From Rhodobiaceae bacterium (GTDB taxonomy: Bacteria; Pseudomonadota; Alphaproteobacteria; Parvibaculales; Parvibaculaceae), in NCBI GenBank assembly GCA_002746275.1, contig NVWR01000001.1:438114-451765 (forward strand): a stretch of 13,652 nucleotides of DNA. The letters run 5' to 3'. A program made the position numbers and the translations under genes. This document shows, in pieces, positions 1-8,279 of the stretch (position 1 is the stretch's first letter; each line of letters begins with the position of its first letter). Under the pieces are notes generated by a model. The model was not told the DNA's origin. It searched no databases and saw only the letters and a program-made list of their open reading frames with translations.

Positions 1-47
1 GCTTCACCCCCTGCGGTCAGGAAGAGATCGAACTCGTAGAGCCGTGA
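1..47 (+). CDS. possible 3' end of a truncated gene entering from the left edge
   Basis: An open frame runs from the window edge (codons from base 3) to a TGA at 45-47 and would end in an acidic tail, EEIELVEP. If real, it converges on the aap operon with a 12-base gap to the aapP stop. Only 14 codons are visible, so no family can be assigned. The opposite strand is also open here: in the aapP frame after its stop, a GTG at 56 could start a product reading through LYEFDLFLTAGGE to the edge. The two readings are mutually exclusive and neither is well supported. Confidence 0.2.
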   Translation, partial: FTPCGQEEIELVEP

Positions 48-59
48 TAGAGGCACCCT

Positions 60-809
60 TTAGTCTTCCAATATCTGGGAGAGGAAAAGCTTGGTCCGCT
101 CATTTTCCGGGTTTTCGAAAAATTCATCAGGCTTTTTGATCTCAATAATCTCACCCTCATCCATGAAGATGACGCGGTCTGCCACACGCCGGGCAAACCC
201 CATTTCATGGGAGATACAAATCATGGTCATGCCGCCATCTGCCAGATCCACCATGACATCAAGAACTTCCTTGATCATCTCTGGATCAAGGGCAGATGTT
301 GGTTCATCAAACAGCATGATTTTGGGGTTCATACAAAGAGCCCGCGCAATCGCCACCCTTTGTTGCTGGCCACCGCTCATTTGGCCGGGAAACTTATCCG
401 CCTGCTCGGGAATACGCACCCGTTCCAGATAGGACCGGGCTAGGTCCTCCGCCTCCTTCTGGGGCATTTTGCGAACCCACATCGGTGCCAGCGTACAATT
501 CTCAAGCACCGTCATATGGGGAAACAGGTTGAACTGCTGAAAGACCATGCCCACCTCGCGGCGAACCTCGTCAATGCGTTTCAGGTCCTCGGTGAGTTCA
601 ATACCATTCACCACAATCCGTCCCTGATTGTGGGCTTCCAGATGGTTAATACACCGAACAAGGGTTGATTTTCCCGAGCCAGAAGGACCGACAACCACAA
701 TGCGTTCCCCTTCCCGCACCGAAAGACAAATGTCCTTCAGTACATGAAAGTCATCGAACCATTTGTGTACATGATCGAGTTCAATCACAACTTTACGCGT
801 GTCGTTCAT
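60..809 (-). CDS. aapP: General L-amino-acid ABC transporter, ATP-binding protein (AapP)
   Basis: This is the cytoplasmic ATPase that powers amino-acid import through AapQM, in the polar amino-acid (GlnQ/HisP-like) ABC family. In the 249-residue form, Walker [10 protein letters not shown] lies at about 41-49, the Q-loop FQQFNLFPH at about 90-98, signature MSGGQQQR at about 144-151, Walker B IMLFDE at about 164-169, and the switch histidine in ISHEMGFA at about 201. All key ATPase residues are present and the length is normal for the family. An ATG six bases upstream (815) is also in frame, but there the AGG abuts the start; for the ATG at 809, AAGGA sits five bases upstream, overlapping the aapM stop, so 809 is preferred. 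It is the last gene of aapJQMP, eight bases after aapM, which implies coupled translation. The family call is secure; the Aap name rests on the whole operon. Confidence 0.95.
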   Translation of the reverse strand: MNDTRKVVIELDHVHKWFDDFHVLKDICLSVREGERIVVVGPSGSGKSTLVRCINHLEAHNQGRIVVNGIELTEDLKRIDEVRREVGMVFQQFNLFPHMTVLENCTLAPMWVRKMPQKEAEDLARSYLERVRIPEQADKFPGQMSGGQQQRVAIARALCMNPKIMLFDEPTSALDPEMIKEVLDVMVDLADGGMTMICISHEMGFARRVADRVIFMDEGEIIEIKKPDEFFENPENERTKLFLSQILED

Positions 810-817
810 GACCATCC

Positions 818-1939
818 TTATCGTTGTGTATCAGTCTCAAGCCGTCGCTCCATGTAGATGGAATAGCGAGACATGCTGAAACAGAAAATCCAGAATACAA
901 AGGCAGCAAAAACATAACCGGTCGTCGACGTCTGAGGTGATATCCAGGCTGGGTCGGTGAAATTGGATTGCACAATCCCCAACAAATCAAATAGCCCAAT
1001 AACAAGAACCAGCGTTGTATCTTTAAACAGCCCAATAAAATTATTGACGATGCCGGGAATAACGGTCGTCAGCGCTTGCGGCAAAACAATGCGGCTCATC
1101 ATCTGGGGGTAGGTAAGACCGAGTGCTTTGGCAGCCTCATATTGCCCCACAGGTACAGATGCCAACCCACCCCGAACCACCTCAGCCATATAGGCTGAAG
1201 AAAACAGAGCGACGCCAATCAGTGCTCGCAATAATTTGTCAAACGACATGCCTTCCGGCAGGAAGAGTGGCAGCATCACACTGGCCATAAAGAGCACGGT
1301 GATAAGAGGAACGCCCCGCCAAAGTTCAATGAACATGATTGAGAGAATGCGGATCACAGGCATCTTGGAACGCCGACCCAGAGCCAGGAACACACCCAGG
1401 GGCAGGGAGGCGGCAATGCCCGTCACAGCAACGACGAGGGTCACCATGAGGCCACCCCAATCGCTGGTTTCCACCACCACCAGACCTGCCGTCCCGCCAT
1501 ACAGAAGTACAAAAGCCAGGAACGGGAAGACCAACAGTAAAAACCCAACGAACCATTGTTTGGGCAGCCGGTTGGGAACCAGAAGCGGCGCCAATCCCGC
1601 AATGCCCAACAGCGCGGTGACGTCCACCCGCCACTGCTCGCCAGCAGGATAACGCCCATAAACGAATTGATTGAACTTGGCATCAATGAACGCCCAGCAC
1701 GCGCCCACGCCGTCTGCCCTGCACACAGACCCGTCCTGCCCAGTGAACACCGCACTCAAAAAGGCCCAATTGAAGATCGGTGGAAAAGCCAGGGTCAGAA
1801 GATAAAGACCCGCCACCGTGAACAGGCCATTAGCCCAGGACGAGAACAGGTTCTCGCGCATCCATTGCAACACGCCAAGGCGGCTTGATGGCGGCAGGAG
1901 CGTCGGGGAGCTTTGCGTTCGTACAAAATGATCACTCAT
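818..1939 (-). CDS. aapM: General L-amino-acid ABC transporter, permease (AapM)
   Basis: Inner-membrane permease of 373 residues, the second membrane subunit of the general amino-acid importer. The N-terminal half has hydrophobic segments around 37-60, 107-122 and 128-150. Between them lies the periplasmic stretch typical of AapM/BztC, with [10 protein letters not shown] and the downstream [10 protein letters not shown] motif (about 73-98). The C-terminal half carries the HisM/GlnP-type permease domain, including the EAA loop that contacts the ATPase (about 268-290, EAAKALGL then IVLPQAL). The length fits AapM, which is longer than simple HisM/GlnP permeases. The ATG at 1939 has GGAG nine bases upstream inside the end of aapQ, and the gap to the aapQ stop is three bases, so the pair should be co-translated. 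I see no frameshift or missing motif. Confidence 0.94.
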   Translation of the reverse strand: MSDHFVRTQSSPTLLPPSSRLGVLQWMRENLFSSWANGLFTVAGLYLLTLAFPPIFNWAFLSAVFTGQDGSVCRADGVGACWAFIDAKFNQFVYGRYPAGEQWRVDVTALLGIAGLAPLLVPNRLPKQWFVGFLLLVFPFLAFVLLYGGTAGLVVVETSDWGGLMVTLVVAVTGIAASLPLGVFLALGRRSKMPVIRILSIMFIELWRGVPLITVLFMASVMLPLFLPEGMSFDKLLRALIGVALFSSAYMAEVVRGGLASVPVGQYEAAKALGLTYPQMMSRIVLPQALTTVIPGIVNNFIGLFKDTTLVLVIGLFDLLGIVQSNFTDPAWISPQTSTTGYVFAAFVFWIFCFSMSRYSIYMERRLETDTQR

Positions 1940-1942
1940 GTT

Positions 1943-3130
1943 CTACCGCTCCACCAGTGCCATATGGCGGTTGTACCAGTTCATAAAGAGAGAGATGAGC
2001 AGGCTCATGCTCAGATAGATCGTCATCGTGATCGCAATGACCTCAACGGCCTGACCGGTCTGGTTGAGCACGGTCCCGGAGAACACGGACACGAGGTCTG
2101 GATAGGCAATGGCCACAGCAAGAGAGGAGTTTTTAGTCAGATTCAAATACTGGCTGGTCAGCGGCGGAATAACCACCCGCAACGCCTGCGGGATAACAAC
2201 AAGGCGCAAAACCCGGCCCGGCGGCAGACCAAGAGCCCGCGCCGCTTCGCTCTGTCCCTTGGAAACTGAAAGGATACCCGAGCGCACATTCTCAGCAATG
2301 AAAGCAGCTGTATAAATGGAGAGAGAGAGCACCAGTGCCACAAGTTCAGGAATGAAGGACCACCCTCCTCTGAAACCAAAGCCCCGCAAGGCAGGCACCT
2401 CAACCTGAAATTCCATACCAGCAACGAAGAAAACAAGTAGTGGCAGAAGAAAAATCAGAACGGGAGCAAGTCGACCAGCCAAAACCAAACGGCCCGACGG
2501 CAGGTCCTGTGATTTTATGAAGTATCGCAGGCCAATGGCGACAACGGTCCCAAACAAAGCCACACCGACAAGAAGCAGAGACGATCCCTCGACATGCACA
2601 GCCGGCATAAACACCCCGCGATTGTTCACGAAAAACATATCGAACAGGGAATGGCTCTCACGGGGGAGCGGCAAGGTGCGCAGAACGGCAAAGTACCAGA
2701 AGAACAATTGCAACAATAGCGGCACATTGCGCACCGTTTCGATGTACACAGTCGCCAGCTTTGCAACCAGCCAGTTGGACGACAGGCGTGCAATACCAAG
2801 GGTAAAGCCAAGCACGGTCGCAATCACAATACCGATAGCGGCCACCAGCAGAGTGTTCAGAAACCCAACCAGCAGAGCGCGCCCATAGCTTGATTGTTCA
2901 GAATAGGCGACCAGTGTCTGCACAATGCCAAATCCGGCCGTGTTGTCCAGAAAACCAAAACCCGAAGCGATGTTCAGCCGCTGCAGATTGGTGACCGTAT
3001 TATCGATCAGTGCCCAGCCCGCCACGCCCACAAGTGTCAGCACCGCAAGCTGAAACACAAAGGCGCGAACCTTCGGATTGTTCAAAGGGTTGGGAGCGAG
3101 GGGCTTCCCCGCTTGAATATTATCTTTCAT
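1943..3130 (-). CDS. aapQ: General L-amino-acid ABC transporter, permease (AapQ)
   Basis: Inner-membrane permease of 395 residues that pairs with AapM. A first membrane helix (about 24-42) is followed by a permease domain that is interrupted, as in the AapQ/BztB family, by a long insert (about 150-255) with its own hydrophobic segments. The EAA loop is at about 295-317 (SEAARALGL then LVVIPQAL), and the last helices occupy about 363-385. The start ATG at 3130 is the only plausible one near the 5' end, but no clear Shine-Dalgarno sequence lies in the 18 bases between aapJ and aapQ. AapQ translation therefore probably depends on ribosomes finishing aapJ. The family call is strong from the EAA motif, the length and the position between aapJ and aapM. 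Confidence 0.94.
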   Translation of the reverse strand: MKDNIQAGKPLAPNPLNNPKVRAFVFQLAVLTLVGVAGWALIDNTVTNLQRLNIASGFGFLDNTAGFGIVQTLVAYSEQSSYGRALLVGFLNTLLVAAIGIVIATVLGFTLGIARLSSNWLVAKLATVYIETVRNVPLLLQLFFWYFAVLRTLPLPRESHSLFDMFFVNNRGVFMPAVHVEGSSLLLVGVALFGTVVAIGLRYFIKSQDLPSGRLVLAGRLAPVLIFLLPLLVFFVAGMEFQVEVPALRGFGFRGGWSFIPELVALVLSLSIYTAAFIAENVRSGILSVSKGQSEAARALGLPPGRVLRLVVIPQALRVVIPPLTSQYLNLTKNSSLAVAIAYPDLVSVFSGTVLNQTGQAVEVIAITMTIYLSMSLLISLFMNWYNRHMALVER

Positions 3131-3148
3131 CGAGCTGGGAAATCGGCC

Positions 3149-4273
3149 CTATCGGATGGGCGGCGAATATTGCAGGCCGCCATCTTTCCAAAGCTGGTTC
3201 AAGCCCCGCGGAATGCCCAACGGTGTGTTGACCCCGACGCCCCGCTCAAAGGACTGTCCGTAATTGCCAACCTGCGTAACAATGGCATAGGCCCAGGTAT
3301 TGGGAATGCCAAGATTTTGGCCAAATGCCCCTTCAACACCCAACAGCCGACGAATGGCTGGATTTGTTGATCCGCGCATATCATCTGCATTGTCCGACGT
3401 GACGCCAAGTTCCTCAGCCTCAATCATCGCGAAGAGCGACCAACGAACGATATCGGCCCATTGGTCATCTCCCTGGCGGACAACCGGACCGAGAGGTTCC
3501 TTGGAAATGACTTCAGGCAACACCATGTGATCATTCATGTTCGCCAGTTTCAGGCGCTCCGAATAAAGCCCGGACATATCCGTGGTGAATGCATCGCACC
3601 GTCCCGCATCATAAGCAGCAACAACCTCATCGGATTTTTCAAACGCAACAATGGAATAGGTAAGCCCGTTGGAGCGGAAAAAATCAGCAACATTAAGTTC
3701 GGTTGTTGTCCCCGTATTGGTGCAGATCACCGCACCATCCAGCTCCATCACGCTTTTGATGCCCAATTCCTTGCGCACCATAAAGCCCTGGCCATCATAA
3801 TAATTGATGCCGACAAAATCGAGCCCCAGTGCCGTGTCCCGTGTCAGCGACCAGGTCGTATTACGCGTCAAAACATCAATCTCACCAGATTGAAGCGCGG
3901 TAAATCTTTCCTTGGCAGATAGAGGCGTGAATTTCGCTTTGCGCGCATCGCCAAAAATTGCGGCCGCAACAGCCCGACAGACATCAACGTCGATACCACT
4001 CCAATTACCTGAATCATTCGGATTTGAAAACCCGGGCAGCCCCTGGCTCACGCCACACCGCACAAAGCCCTTTTCTCGGACATGATCAAGCGTCGAGCGA
4101 TTCTGAACGACGGGAAGGACTGACACTGCGGGCTCTCCCTCAATCGAGGTTATCGCCTCTGTAGGTTGATCTCCCGTCACATCAGCGGGTGTGACGAAAA
4201 TTGGATATAGAAAAAATCCAACAACCAGACCCACCAACAACGCCAGCGAAATTGGCAAAAATCGACTGTTCAT
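3149..4273 (-). CDS. aapJ: General L-amino-acid ABC transporter, substrate-binding protein (AapJ)
   Basis: Periplasmic solute-binding protein that delivers L-amino acids to AapQMP. The mature part begins at about residue 61 with a typical AapJ/BztA opening (VREKGFVRCGV, then SGNWSGIDVDVCRAVAAAIFG). It continues through GEIDVLTRNTTWSLTRD, the DGQGFMV stretch and the C-terminal WAYAIVTQVGNYGQSFERG motif, all characteristic of this family. An open frame extends upstream to 4342, but the ATG at 4273 has a strong GGAGGGG nine bases upstream, so I use a 374-residue product. Unusually, the N terminus is one hydrophobic stretch of about 23 residues (6-28) followed by a roughly 30-residue acidic linker, rather than a short signal peptide ending AxA. 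It may be membrane-anchored, or cleaved after VTPA (about 30). First gene of the operon, divergent from metC. Confidence 0.94.
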   Translation of the reverse strand: MNSRFLPISLALLVGLVVGFFLYPIFVTPADVTGDQPTEAITSIEGEPAVSVLPVVQNRSTLDHVREKGFVRCGVSQGLPGFSNPNDSGNWSGIDVDVCRAVAAAIFGDARKAKFTPLSAKERFTALQSGEIDVLTRNTTWSLTRDTALGLDFVGINYYDGQGFMVRKELGIKSVMELDGAVICTNTGTTTELNVADFFRSNGLTYSIVAFEKSDEVVAAYDAGRCDAFTTDMSGLYSERLKLANMNDHMVLPEVISKEPLGPVVRQGDDQWADIVRWSLFAMIEAEELGVTSDNADDMRGSTNPAIRRLLGVEGAFGQNLGIPNTWAYAIVTQVGNYGQSFERGVGVNTPLGIPRGLNQLWKDGGLQYSPPIR

Positions 4274-4448
4274 TAAATTTATCCCCTCCAAGGCGGTCAA
4301 AAGACCAATCTTCCCACCCGCAGCACTTCCAGACACAGGCATCTCCCCGCTATTCTTACAACGAAGTCGGCTTGGTGCCTAGAAAAGGTCTTGGCCGAAA
4401 AAAGACAGATAGAGCAAAATGCCAGAGAAAGTACCGGATGGGAGATCA
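4274..4448. promoter_or_regulatory. divergent intergenic region between aapJ and metC
   Basis: These 175 bases must hold the promoters for both the leftward aap operon and the rightward metC-modABC cluster. The aapJ Shine-Dalgarno (GGAGGGG on the minus strand) is at about 4283-4289. A small perfect dyad, GGTC-AAAA-GACC, lies at 4295-4306 in the presumed aapJ leader. For metC, TTACAA followed 18 bases later by TAGAAA is the best sigma70-like pair I can see, and it is weak. The metC Shine-Dalgarno is GGGAG at about 4440-4444. No transcription-factor site can be named. Confidence 0.5.
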
Positions 4449-5621
4449 ATGACCAAAAAGATGAAAGTTGACACCACAATTGTCACAACCGGCAGAGACC
4501 CTCATAACAATTACGGGATCATCAACCCGCCCGTGTACCACGCGTCTACGGTGCTTTTTCCAACAGTTGAGGCACTCCAGAGCCGAACCGCCGAGGTGCT
4601 TTATGGCCGTCGAGGCACCCCTACAACATTTGCGTTTCAGGACGCCGTCGCGGAACTGGAGGGCGGCTATCGCAGCCTTGTGACACCTTCCGGCCTGTCC
4701 GCCTGTTCCATCGCCCTATTGGCCCATCTGAAAGCAGGTGATCATCTGCTGATCACCGATACGGTGTACGCCCCGACCCGCATATTCTGCGAGACCGTCC
4801 TCACACGTTATGGCGTGACGGTGGAGTATTATGATCCTGGCCTCGGAGCCGACATCGCCAGTCTCATGAGACCGGAGACAAGTGTCGTCTATACTGAGGC
4901 CCCCGGATCACAAACTTTCGAGATGCAGGACATCCCAGCCATTGCAAAAGTTGCCCATGCGCGGGGCGCCGTCGTGATGATGGACAATACCTGGGCTTCC
5001 CCCCTCTTCTGTCAGCCGTTCGAACTCGGCGCCGACATCTCTATTCAGGCCGCGACCAAATACATTGTCGGCCATTCCGACGTCATGATGGGAACCATCA
5101 CCACAAACGAAGCCACGTGGAAAACAACAATTAAAAATCACGGTGCGATCGGCATCACGGCCGGACCGGACGATGTCTATCTGGCACTGCGTGGTTTACG
5201 AACACTCTCCGTCCGCCTGAACCGACACATGGAAACAGGAATATTTCTCGCCAAATGGTTGCAGGACAGACCAGAGGTGCTGCGCGTATTACACCCGGCC
5301 CTCCCAACTGATCCTGGCCACGAAATTTGGAAACGTGACTTCTCCGGCGCATGCGGCCTCTTTGGCATCATCCTAAAACCTGTGAGCGACGAAGCTGTTG
5401 CCGCCATGTTGAACGATCTCGAGCTATTCGGCATGGGATACTCCTGGGGCGGGTACGAGAGCCTGGTCATTCCGGCAAACCCAGGTGCCAACCGGACCGC
5501 CACTACCTGGGCGCCAGAAGGCCCTCTGCTTCGGTTCCATGCAGGCCTGGAAGATCCCGGCGACCTCATCGCCGATCTAGAGGCTGGATTTGAACGCCTA
5601 AATGCGGAGGCTGCCCGTTGA
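4449..5621 (+). CDS. metC: Cystathionine beta-lyase (PLP-dependent, Cys/Met metabolism family)
   Basis: Cytoplasmic PLP enzyme that splits cystathionine to homocysteine, pyruvate and ammonia in methionine synthesis. In the 390-residue form the N-terminal active-site region includes NPPVYHASTVLFP and LYGRRGTPTTFAFQ. The cofactor-phosphate segment is SGLSACSIALLAHL, the PLP-contacting aspartate is in VMMDNTWASPLF, and the Schiff-base lysine is K204 in AATKYIVGHSDVMMG. The SWGGYESL motif is typical of bacterial MetC. The start is uncertain: an ATG at 4419 would add ten residues, but the ATG at 4449 has GGATGGGAG just upstream. A metC-like gene next to aapJ is known from rhizobia, which supports the lineage call. 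The stop overlaps the modA start, so it is translationally coupled to the molybdate genes. A related gamma- or beta-lyase specificity cannot be excluded. Confidence 0.92.
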   Translation: MTKKMKVDTTIVTTGRDPHNNYGIINPPVYHASTVLFPTVEALQSRTAEVLYGRRGTPTTFAFQDAVAELEGGYRSLVTPSGLSACSIALLAHLKAGDHLLITDTVYAPTRIFCETVLTRYGVTVEYYDPGLGADIASLMRPETSVVYTEAPGSQTFEMQDIPAIAKVAHARGAVVMMDNTWASPLFCQPFELGADISIQAATKYIVGHSDVMMGTITTNEATWKTTIKNHGAIGITAGPDDVYLALRGLRTLSVRLNRHMETGIFLAKWLQDRPEVLRVLHPALPTDPGHEIWKRDFSGACGLFGIILKPVSDEAVAAMLNDLELFGMGYSWGGYESLVIPANPGANRTATTWAPEGPLLRFHAGLEDPGDLIADLEAGFERLNAEAAR

Positions 5622-6397
5622 AGCTTTGCAGTCTCTCCATCGCGCTAACATTGCTCTTCTCAACGTCTGCATTTGCGGTTGACCAAGCTTGTGAGCCAAT
5701 CGCGATCTTTGCTGCCGCCAGCACAACGAATGCCATTGAGATCGCCACCGCAGAATATGAACGAGAAACCGCCTGCTCCGTCACCACGGTGTTTGCAGCT
5801 TCCGGCACCCTTGCACGGCAAATAGGAGCCGGAGCCCCTGCCGATCTCTTCCTGTCCGCCGACCCGCAATGGATCACCTGGCTCGAGCAGTCGGGAAAGG
5901 TGCGGGCCCGAAATCGCATCAATCTTCTGGGAAATGACCTTGTTCTCATCACACCCAAAGGCGCTGAAACTACACGTCTGGAAATCACAAGCGCCGACAG
6001 TTTGAGCGCGTATCTGAAGGACGGCCGGTTGGCCATTGGCGACCCGGCCAGTGTCCCCGCCGGACGCTATGCGGCGGAGGTATTGCGACAATTGGGCATG
6101 TCACAGATCTTGGAGAACCAGACAGTCAGGGCAGCTTCTGTCCGGGTTGCCCTCGCCTGGGTTGCACGGGGCGAAGCACCGGCGGGCATTGTCTATCGCA
6201 CAGACGCGACAATTGAAGAGGGCATCCAGATCGCAGGCATTTTCCCCGCTTCACCAGCGCACCCCATCGTCTACCCACTCGCCCTCATTGGAAGAGTACC
6301 AAACGAAGCGGCAAAAGCATTCTACGACTATCTTCAATCCTATCCCGCTGCGGTCACATTTTCAGATCATGGGTTTCGGCGGATTGTCACTCAATGA
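5618..6397 (+). CDS. modA: Molybdate ABC transporter, periplasmic binding protein (ModA)
   Basis: Captures molybdate (and probably tungstate) in the periplasm and passes it to ModBC. A 20-residue signal peptide ends STSAFA before VDQ. The ModA fold follows: AAASTTNAIEIA (about 32-43) and FAASGTLARQIGAGAPADLFLSAD (about 59-82) supply the oxyanion-binding Ser/Thr residues, then a domain with GDPASVPAGRYAAEVL and the region around AGIVYRTDA. At 259 residues it is the usual size. The start is TTG, with GCGGAGG seven bases upstream, inside the last codons of metC; TTGA is both modA start and metC stop. Two cysteines (C25 and C53) in the exported part could form a disulphide. It also overlaps modB by four bases. 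The ModA assignment is secure from motifs and operon. Confidence 0.95.
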   Translation: MKLCSLSIALTLLFSTSAFAVDQACEPIAIFAAASTTNAIEIATAEYERETACSVTTVFAASGTLARQIGAGAPADLFLSADPQWITWLEQSGKVRARNRINLLGNDLVLITPKGAETTRLEITSADSLSAYLKDGRLAIGDPASVPAGRYAAEVLRQLGMSQILENQTVRAASVRVALAWVARGEAPAGIVYRTDATIEEGIQIAGIFPASPAHPIVYPLALIGRVPNEAAKAFYDYLQSYPAAVTFSDHGFRRIVTQ

Positions 6398-7098
6398 TCA
6401 GCGACCTCACACCAGCAGAATGGATTGCCCTTTCACTGTCCCTGAAGGTCGCCCTAACAGGGGTGATCGTCTCCCTGCCATTCGGCTTCGGCATTGCCTG
6501 GATATTGGCGCGCACATCTTTTCCCGGCAAAATTTTGATCGATGGGCTTGTTCATCTGCCCCTCGTTGTGCCTCCTGTTGCCACCGGCTATATCCTGCTC
6601 GTAAGTTTCGGCACCAACGGACCAATCGGCTCATGGCTCTTGTCGCAATTTGACATCCGTCTTGTCTTCACCTGGCAGGGTGCTGCCTTCGTCGCGGCGA
6701 TCATGGGGTTTCCTCTGATGGTCCGGGCGTTGCGCCTCTCCATCGAAGCCATCGACACTGGCCTCATCCAGGCTGCGCGAAGTCTCGGTGCCTCTCCCAC
6801 ACGCGTGTTCGTGACCATCATTCTCCCGCTGGTCTCTCCCGGATTGATAGCGGGTTGCCTGCTTGCCTTCTCGCGCGCCCTCGGTGAGTTCGGAGCCACT
6901 ATCGCTTTTGTCGGCAATATCCCCGGCGAGACCCAGACCCTGCCTCTGGCACTCTATAGCGCGCTTCAAACGCCAGGAGGCGAGCAGATGGGCTACCGGT
7001 TGGTCATGCTATCCGTCATCCTGGCGATCGTGACACTGGCGGCATCTGAATTGTTGAGCCGGGCCATGCACCGCAGACTGACAGGGCAAACTTCATGA
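6394..7098 (+). CDS. modB: Molybdate ABC transporter, permease (ModB)
   Basis: Inner-membrane channel subunit of the molybdate importer, 234 residues, normal for ModB. Hydrophobic segments lie at about 13-38, 51-72, 93-110, 142-162 and 200-222. The EAA loop that docks with the ATPase is at about 126-148 (QAARSLGASPTRVF then ILPLVSPG), followed by the ModB-typical FSRALGEFGATIAFVGNIPGETQTLPLALY stretch, given here in part as SRALGEFGATIAF (about 160-172). The ATG overlaps the modA stop as ATGA, and the gene's own stop overlaps the modC start in the same way, so A, B and C are made in a coupled fashion. Confidence 0.95.
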   Translation: MISDLTPAEWIALSLSLKVALTGVIVSLPFGFGIAWILARTSFPGKILIDGLVHLPLVVPPVATGYILLVSFGTNGPIGSWLLSQFDIRLVFTWQGAAFVAAIMGFPLMVRALRLSIEAIDTGLIQAARSLGASPTRVFVTIILPLVSPGLIAGCLLAFSRALGEFGATIAFVGNIPGETQTLPLALYSALQTPGGEQMGYRLVMLSVILAIVTLAASELLSRAMHRRLTGQTS

Positions 7099-8222
7099 CC
7101 GCCTACCTCTCTCTCGCCATCAAACGAAAAGTCGGCTCCTTTGCGTTGACGGTTGATGCCGAAATCGGCGATGGCATAACCGGTATCATCGGGCCGTCAG
7201 GCGCAGGGAAAACAATGCTCATCAACACTGTCGCAGGACTCGTTCGACCAGATAGCGGAAAAATTGTTCTGAACGGCAAGGCACTTTTCGACAGCACAAC
7301 CAAAACCAACTTGGCACCCGAAAAACGCGACCTCGGCCTTGTGTTCCAGGATGCGCGGCTCTTTCCCCATATGAGCGTGCAGTCAAACCTGACCTATGCA
7401 CGCCGAAACGATCGACCTCCTCTCGCTGCGATCAACGAGATTGTTGAGCTTCTGAACCTGTCGCATCTGCTCAAACGCAGACCACATCATCTTTCCGGCG
7501 GTGAAAAGCAGCGCGTTGCCATCGGCCGTGCTTTGCTTTCAGCGCCCGTCGCCCTGCTAATGGACGAACCGTTGGCTAACCTAGATCTTGCACGCCGCCG
7601 CGAAGTGATGCCGTTTCTGGAAATGCTAAGAGAACGTTTCAAGGTCCCGATACTCTATGTGTCGCACAATCTGGATGAAACCATCCGCCTCGCCGACCGG
7701 GTATTGGTGATGGATCATGGTGAAGTGGTGGCCGAGGGCGCAGTGGAAAACGTTCTCAGCCGGATCGATGTGCAATCTCTAATTCTTGGCGGTCTGGCGG
7801 GCGACCGTCATCCAGAGCCTGTCACGATTGTGTCCGCCACCATTCGGGCGCGCCACGATGATGGGCTATACGACATCGACACACCCTGGGGCACCCTCAC
7901 CGCGCCGGAAATTTCTGGCGCGCCAGGACAGCACATACGGCTTCGGCTGCACGCCCATGACATTGTACTGGCATCAGCCGCCCCCGACGGGCTCTCGATC
8001 CGCAATGTGATCGCGGGCGAAGTGGGCACCATGACCGAGGCAGGACCAGCTCAGATAGATGTTTTGGTGAGACCATTTGGTCCAGATGGAACGCCGACAT
8101 TGTGGGCAAGGGTCACCCGTCGCGCAGTCGAAGAAATGAACCTGCAGCCGGGAATGCCGATCTGGGCTCTTCTCAAAGCTGTTGTATTGGCGAGTGATAT
8201 CGATCTCGACGGACTTCGTTGA
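7095..8222 (+). CDS. modC: Molybdate ABC transporter, ATP-binding protein (ModC)
   Basis: Cytoplasmic ATPase that drives molybdate uptake. Walker A GPSGAGKT is at 33-40, the Q-loop glutamine at 85 (FQDARLFPHMSV), signature LSGGEKQR at 133-140, Walker B VALLMDE at 152-158 and the switch histidine at 191. The C-terminal third (about 300-362) is a TOBE/Mop-type domain, which in this family can bind molybdate and regulate transport; it contains IRNVIAGEVGTM and a second strand-rich part ending WALLKAVVL. At 375 residues it is slightly longer than average, with a linker between ATPase and TOBE parts. All ATPase residues are intact. It starts in the modB stop (ATGA). No modE regulator gene is in the window, so molybdate control of the operon is not visible here. 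Confidence 0.95.
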   Translation: MTAYLSLAIKRKVGSFALTVDAEIGDGITGIIGPSGAGKTMLINTVAGLVRPDSGKIVLNGKALFDSTTKTNLAPEKRDLGLVFQDARLFPHMSVQSNLTYARRNDRPPLAAINEIVELLNLSHLLKRRPHHLSGGEKQRVAIGRALLSAPVALLMDEPLANLDLARRREVMPFLEMLRERFKVPILYVSHNLDETIRLADRVLVMDHGEVVAEGAVENVLSRIDVQSLILGGLAGDRHPEPVTIVSATIRARHDDGLYDIDTPWGTLTAPEISGAPGQHIRLRLHAHDIVLASAAPDGLSIRNVIAGEVGTMTEAGPAQIDVLVRPFGPDGTPTLWARVTRRAVEEMNLQPGMPIWALLKAVVLASDIDLDGLR

Positions 8223-8279
8223 AAACCAACTCTCATGTTATGAACACATATCAAAAATTTGTCGGACAGGACCACGCAA

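Noticed and set aside
1236..1652. 138-codon plus-strand open frame opposite aapM
   Set aside because: It is the complement of a membrane-permease coding region and has no motif of its own.
2894..3370. 158-codon plus-strand open frame opposite aapQ/aapJ
   Set aside because: It lies opposite two well-supported transporter genes and spans their junction. Its translation has no recognisable domain and is rich in Arg/His/Gln, as expected of an antisense frame.
5566..6036. 156-codon minus-strand open frame opposite metC/modA
   Set aside because: It is antisense to the end of metC and most of modA, which have clear family motifs; the product looks compositionally random.
8219..8244. TTGAAA / TATGAA as promoter for the biotin carrier gene
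   Set aside because: The spacer is only 14 bases, too short for a normal sigma70 promoter, so no promoter is called.
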